Below, in pieces: positions 60,241 through 64,000 of a stretch of 64,000 nt of DNA. This DNA is from Elmis aenea (taxonomy: Eukaryota > Arthropoda > Insecta > Coleoptera > Elmidae): positions 28,089,466 through 28,153,465 of the forward strand of contig OX393577.1 in the NCBI GenBank assembly GCA_947652605.1, in the 5' to 3' direction. Within the stretch, counting starts at the first letter, position 1, and each line of letters begins with the position of its first letter. The notes beneath the pieces were generated by a model. That model was not told the origin of the DNA. It did no database searches and saw nothing but the letters and a program-made list of their open reading frames with translations. The position numbers were made by a program, and so were the translations under genes.

Positions 60241-60400
60241 CAGGGTTGCGCAAAAGTATGGAAACAGACAAATATCCAGAATACTATTGCAGATGTAACA
60301 GTGAAATTTTGTATCTGAGCGTTATGATATTTTTCGGATTTGATGAAAATATTAAGGTTGCATTACGACTTCCGATTCAACCGGAAACGGACAAACTTTT
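60237..60400 (+). mobile_element. 5' end fragment of a Tc1/mariner-like element
   Basis: TACAGGGTTGCGCAAAAGTA followed by TGGAAACAGAC. A related copy sits at 33427-33540 (TGCGCAAAAGTATGGAAACA, then AAATTTTGTATCTGA in both). The TA start and CAGGGTTGCGCAAAAGTATGG are typical of Tc1-like ends. No transposase follows. Confidence 0.55.
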
Positions 60401-61199
60401 TTTTAATAAAAAACTAATTTTTTTTTCAAAAAGTTTTTGAGGTTATAAAAATTAACCAAAATAGTGCAGTTGCTGTTTTTGCGTATGTATGAGATCCCAA
60501 TAAAAAACTTGTTCTTCTTAATTTAAAAAAAAATAATTTGATAGACACTGATATTATTTAATATGTAAATGAAAGTTGAATTGTATTCACATTTTAAACC
60601 AATTGTTTAAAAATTCTCAACGTACTTATTTAAATTCTGTACAAATTTTGTACAAGATCCTATAACACATTATGAAAGCCGCGATAACACAAAAAATATT
60701 AATTTTCGACATACAACATGCTAAAAGATTTTAAAAGAATGGGATTATCTGAAAAAAAAATCACATTCGTGTTTAAATTATGGCAAAGCCGACGAAATTT
60801 AAGAAACATCTGGTGAATTAATTTAAAATTAGCCAGCAACCACTACGTGAATATTGCCAAATAAGCTTCAATAATATTCAATATTTTTTAAAGTTGTCAA
60901 TCTGTTATTTTTAAGAAATAAAAGTAAGTGTCTTTTTAAGATTGGCTGTTTTAAGTACATTTTATGAAACAAAAAGTAATATGCTCAGGAAAACATTATT
61001 ATCGACAAATAGCAGATCTCAAATTTGTATTGCCCATGGGAGTGAGCTACACTTTATATAATAATAGTAACTGAAAAATCATAAATTATTATAAAATGTA
61101 AAAAAAGGTCTTGCAATATTTAAGTTTTGAATTTTTTATTTTTTTCCTTTTTTTTGTACATGGCCACTTTCATGAAACTTGACAAACACAATAATATCG
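60401..61199. other. AT-rich intergenic DNA
   Basis: TTTTTGAGGTTATAAAAATTAACC (60434 on) repeats a motif of the foldback at 24125-25375 (about 24370 and 25145), so a fragment of that family may be present. No gene. Confidence 0.4.
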
Positions 61200-61202
61200 T
61201 AA

Positions 61203-61342
61203 TGGTGCCTATCCACGTGAGAGTAAACTACTCTCGATAGCAGCGTCGCCAAGGATACAGCCAATCGCGAGTTACTCTCAGGGGCTGTATCCTTGGCGAC
61301 GCTGCTATCGAGAGTAGTTTACTCTCACGTGGATAGGCACCA
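61203..61342. mobile_element. Palindromic MITE copy 2, 140 bp, TAA-flanked
   Basis: Same length and sequence as 51556-51695 apart from two positions: TGGTGCCTATCCACGTG on the left and CACGTGGATAGGCACCA on the right. TAA lies at 61200-61202 and 61343-61345. Confidence 0.92.
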
Positions 61343-61649
61343 TAATAACTTACTTATTTTTAAAGATAAACCTAAAAACCCATACATCAATCTCTTTTTA
61401 ATGAACCCATACAACTATGGTTGTCATTTAAAAAAAGTCAGGTTTGGCTTATATCTCAAAAATCAAGTGTGCCATGATTTTTTAGATATTTTCCTGATCT
61501 ACGTAAAAATATCTGCTGGAAACATTTCAGGTTTTGATTTTATGGTAGGTGGCTGTGACATTATTTACCGTTGAAAAATTCGTCTGTTTTTAGTTATTTC
61601 AAAATATTTAAAAAAGTTGAAGGTGTGGTAATTTCCGGTCTCCAAGAAG

Positions 61650-62297
61650 CATAAATTACCTTGATTTTTCTTTTAGACGCAAATTTTGCTATTTACATAA
61701 TCAAATAGCATTTATTTTTCTGAATGCATTGATGTATCACACATGGTATTTTACTTCTACTTTCATTGTCAAATTTGAAAAAAATACGTTTTTAACAATA
61801 ACAACTATAAATCAGGTTGGCTGGTCATTGTAGTTTATGTTGTTTCCATGACAACCGATCAACAAACTAAAAGTGTTGAAAGCCTGTTGCTTGTCACATT
61901 AATGAATTCGTAAAAATGAACTTAAATAACGAAGAAAAACGCGATATGCTGCCCATAAGAAAAAAACAAAGTTGGTTGTCATAAAATAAAAACAAATCGA
62001 TCTAGGAAAAATTTGTGACCACCATCCGATTCGGTTTAAAAAGTTGCTTGGGCAATGTTTTTAGTTTTTACACGTTTAAAATATTTCAAACTCCAAAGGA
62101 GTTATAGACAATTTTCAAAAGTCGTATTTTCCGGTTTTTCCTAATTTTCTCGGATACCGTTTGAGATATTTCCAATTTCTCTTTGGATTATCAATGAGCA
62201 TCGAATTTAGCAACTTTGCCAAATTTAAACCTATACTCTAGCTATTATAATAAGCGAGATCCCCATGCTTAAACTCGAATTTCAATCACCCTGTATA
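61650..62297. repeat. Dispersed repeat plus solo foldback arm
   Basis: 61670-62030 matches the split repeat 5885-6110/7500-7720 (CTATTTACATAATCAAATAG; ATAAATCAGGTTGGC). 62170-62297 matches the arm of the MITE at 10313-10523 (AAGCGAGATCCCCATGCTTA ... CAATCACCCTGTATA). It ends exactly where the truncated piggyBac coding sequence begins. Confidence 0.7.
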
Positions 62298-63510
62298 AGT
62301 TGTTTCCGGGTTGGAACCGCGTCGAAGGTTTCTTCATAACCGACGAAAAGATAAATTAAATGATCTCTGGTCAGGATCCTGGGGACCAAGCTTTATCAAG
62401 GATACAATGGCAAGGGACAGGTTTCGTCAGATTATCAGATTTCTTCGCTTTGACGAAAAAAAGAACCGATCCCAGCGCCTTCCTGATAATAAGTTTGCCC
62501 TTGTATCCGAATTATGGGACAAATTTGTGGAGAACTGCATACGGTGCTATCGGCCTAGTGAAAATGTGACAATCGACGAGCAACTTCTCCCAAGTAAAGC
62601 AAGATGTAGGTTCACTCAATTCATGGGTAACAAACCCGACAAGTACGGGATCAAGTCTTGGATTGCTGCTGAAGTGGAGTCCAAGTACGTTTGCACTGCA
62701 TTACCGTACCTTGGAAAAGATGATGCTCGTCCGACGAATCAGCCTTTAGGTGAATATGTTGTCCTACGCCTTATGGAGCCGTTCCTAAATCAGGGAAGAA
62801 ATGTCACTACTGACAATTTTTTTACATCTCTTCAGCTTGCGCGCAAGCTACAAGAGAAGAAAACGTCATTGGTAGGAACGATGAATAAAATAAAGAGGGA
62901 GGTTCCAGATAAAATGAAGCAGTCTAATGGAGAACTGCACTCCACCATTGTTCTGAGACCTTCAGGAGAACCCAACTGCACTATGACGGTGTATCAAGGA
63001 AAAAAGAAAAATAATGTCATGCTTCTCAGCACCCTCCATCAAGAAGTATCAGTGGGCAAGGAAGGTAAAATGAAACCGGAAACTGTGACGTTTTATAACT
63101 CCACTAAGTACGGAGTAGATGTAGTGGATCAAATGGCCAGAAAATATACCACTAAAGCGGCAAGCAGAAGATGGCCAATGCATGTTTTTTATAATGTTTT
63201 GGATTTGGCGGCTATAAATGCTTGGGTACTGTACAAAAAAGTTACAAAAAAGAAAATAAAAAGGAAGGTCTTTATTCTTCAACTGGCAACAGAACTCAGA
63301 AAAGGTCTAATAAATGAAAAGGAGACTGAAAAACAACAAGAAGAAAACCTGGAGGAAGTGGCCGAATCAAGCAAGAAAACTAAAAAGTGTCAGGTAGGCC
63401 AGTGCAAAGGGAACAAAACTCTAGACAGCTGTGTTAAATGGCAGAAACGAGTTTGCGGTAAGTGCGTCAAAAAGAGAAAAGAAATGTGTCAAGTGCGCTT
63501 AAATTAACTT
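62298..63510 (+). CDS. piggyBac transposase, 5'-truncated but DDD intact
   Basis: An open frame of about 400 codons without an upstream ATG at its truncated edge; the first in-frame ATG is at 62407 and the stop is near 63507. The three catalytic aspartates sit in the expected contexts: ENVTIDEQLLPSKARC, NVTTDNFFTSLQLA and STKYGVDVVDQMARKYTTKA. The C-terminus is a Cys-rich zinc-binding domain (CQVGQCKG ... CVKWQKRVCGKCVKKRKEMC), as in piggyBac/PGBD4-type proteins, where it binds terminal DNA. The family cuts and pastes at TTAA. The N-terminal domain is missing, replaced by repeat DNA, so the element cannot move itself unless a host promoter drives a shortened protein. The lack of stops in 1.2 kb implies a young copy. 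Confidence 0.92.
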
Positions 63511-63746
63511 TGTATAGATTCAGACGTTAATTTTATAAAACCTTTCATAAATACTTTAATAAAATTATGTAATGTAACATTATCTATGTGGAATAAAATA
63601 TATTAATAAATAGATAAAATATATGAATAGAATAAAATTAAGTTGGAATGCATTAGTAATTGCCTTGTTTCAATACATTTCTTATGGGAGGTCAAAATGA
63701 CCCCTCCCGCTGTTCTAGGTATAGCCGATATTCCGCTGTTCTAGTG
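63511..63746 (+). mobile_element. piggyBac 3' end and terminal repeat
   Basis: After the stop, AATAAA-type signals are followed by the palindromic GGGAGGTCAAAATGACCCCT at 63686, then two direct copies of CCGCTGTTCTAG (63708 and 63733) and the terminus CTAGTG at 63746, followed by TTAA (63747-63750). This is the normal right end of a piggyBac element. The left end is not in the adjoining DNA. Confidence 0.85.
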
Positions 63747-63750
63747 TTAA

Positions 63751-64000
63751 AAACAAGCCTAAAGCCATACAAAATTTGCTAAGAAACCCTAAATTCGTCC
63801 TTATTTGCATAAACACTACACATGTAATAAACTCATAGTATTTGTTACGTAACTAAGCCGATTGCGTAACAGTTCTCGGAAAAACGAAATTGCTGTGCGC
63901 ATCACAATGTGAGAGGTAGATTGGGGTGTGCTCAAGCGCAGTTAATTTATTTGGAAGCTTTCGACCCCTGTATGGCTTTGGTCAGAGCCGGGCCTAGAGT
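63751..64000. other. Flanking DNA with a possible hAT end at 63984
   Basis: CAGAGCCGGGCCTAGAGT at the window edge resembles a hAT terminus. Otherwise nothing recognised. Confidence 0.3.

Noticed and set aside
1..64000. tRNA, rRNA or other classical ncRNA genes
   Set aside because: None could be recognised by eye; a covariance-model scan would be needed to exclude small ones.

Overview
The window is insect nuclear DNA. It is AT-rich, has GT-AG introns, and is packed with insect-type DNA transposon remnants: hAT, piggyBac, Tc1/mariner, PIF/Harbinger, Helitron and many long foldback elements. A beetle is the most likely host, but this rests only on general impression.

Four host genes can be read. 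(1) 3669-11250 (+): the 3' part of a cGAS-like receptor (cGLR, Mab-21 nucleotidyltransferase fold). Its last exon, which encodes an Asp/Ser linker and a glycine-rich hydrophobic tail, is tandemly duplicated. Upstream exons with the GS and ExD motifs are not in the window. (2) 20255-21801 (-): a two-exon TREX-type DEDDh 3'-5' exonuclease. (3) 22887-27977 (+): translation initiation factor eIF1, three exons, divergent from TREX. (4) 38996-52629 (+): an eleven-exon La-related protein 4 gene (larp4B type) with a PAM2-like motif, La motif and RRM, probably followed by a long 3'UTR. One possible terminal exon of an unidentified minus-strand gene lies at 31518-31633, and a GC-rich island lies at 37540-37790.

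The rest is mostly mobile DNA, largely in introns and between genes. Many insertions are bounded by target-site duplications (TSDs). hAT-type 8-bp duplications (perfect or 7/8) occur at 11651, 16234, 17153, 19322, 20521, 23518, 28519, 32977 and 51185. TTAA-flanked elements lie at 30467, 41643 and 47529, with a truncated piggyBac at 62298-63746 that keeps its DDD transposase residues. TAA/TTA-flanked Harbinger-like MITEs lie at 35520, 50784, 51556 and 61203. A TA-flanked mariner-like element lies at 18095. A non-LTR retrotransposon fragment at 47478-49103 has a 13-bp duplication, and a small Helitron lies at 23867. A recurring group of foldback elements starts with TACAGGGTG or a close variant, like the mariner-like copy.

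Biologically, the most interesting part is the left third. A nucleic-acid sensor (cGLR) and a nucleic-acid-degrading exonuclease (TREX) are neighbours about 9 kb apart. The sensor has a duplicated, alternatively terminating, tail-anchor-like last exon, and its fourth intron holds several hundred bp of inverted repeats.
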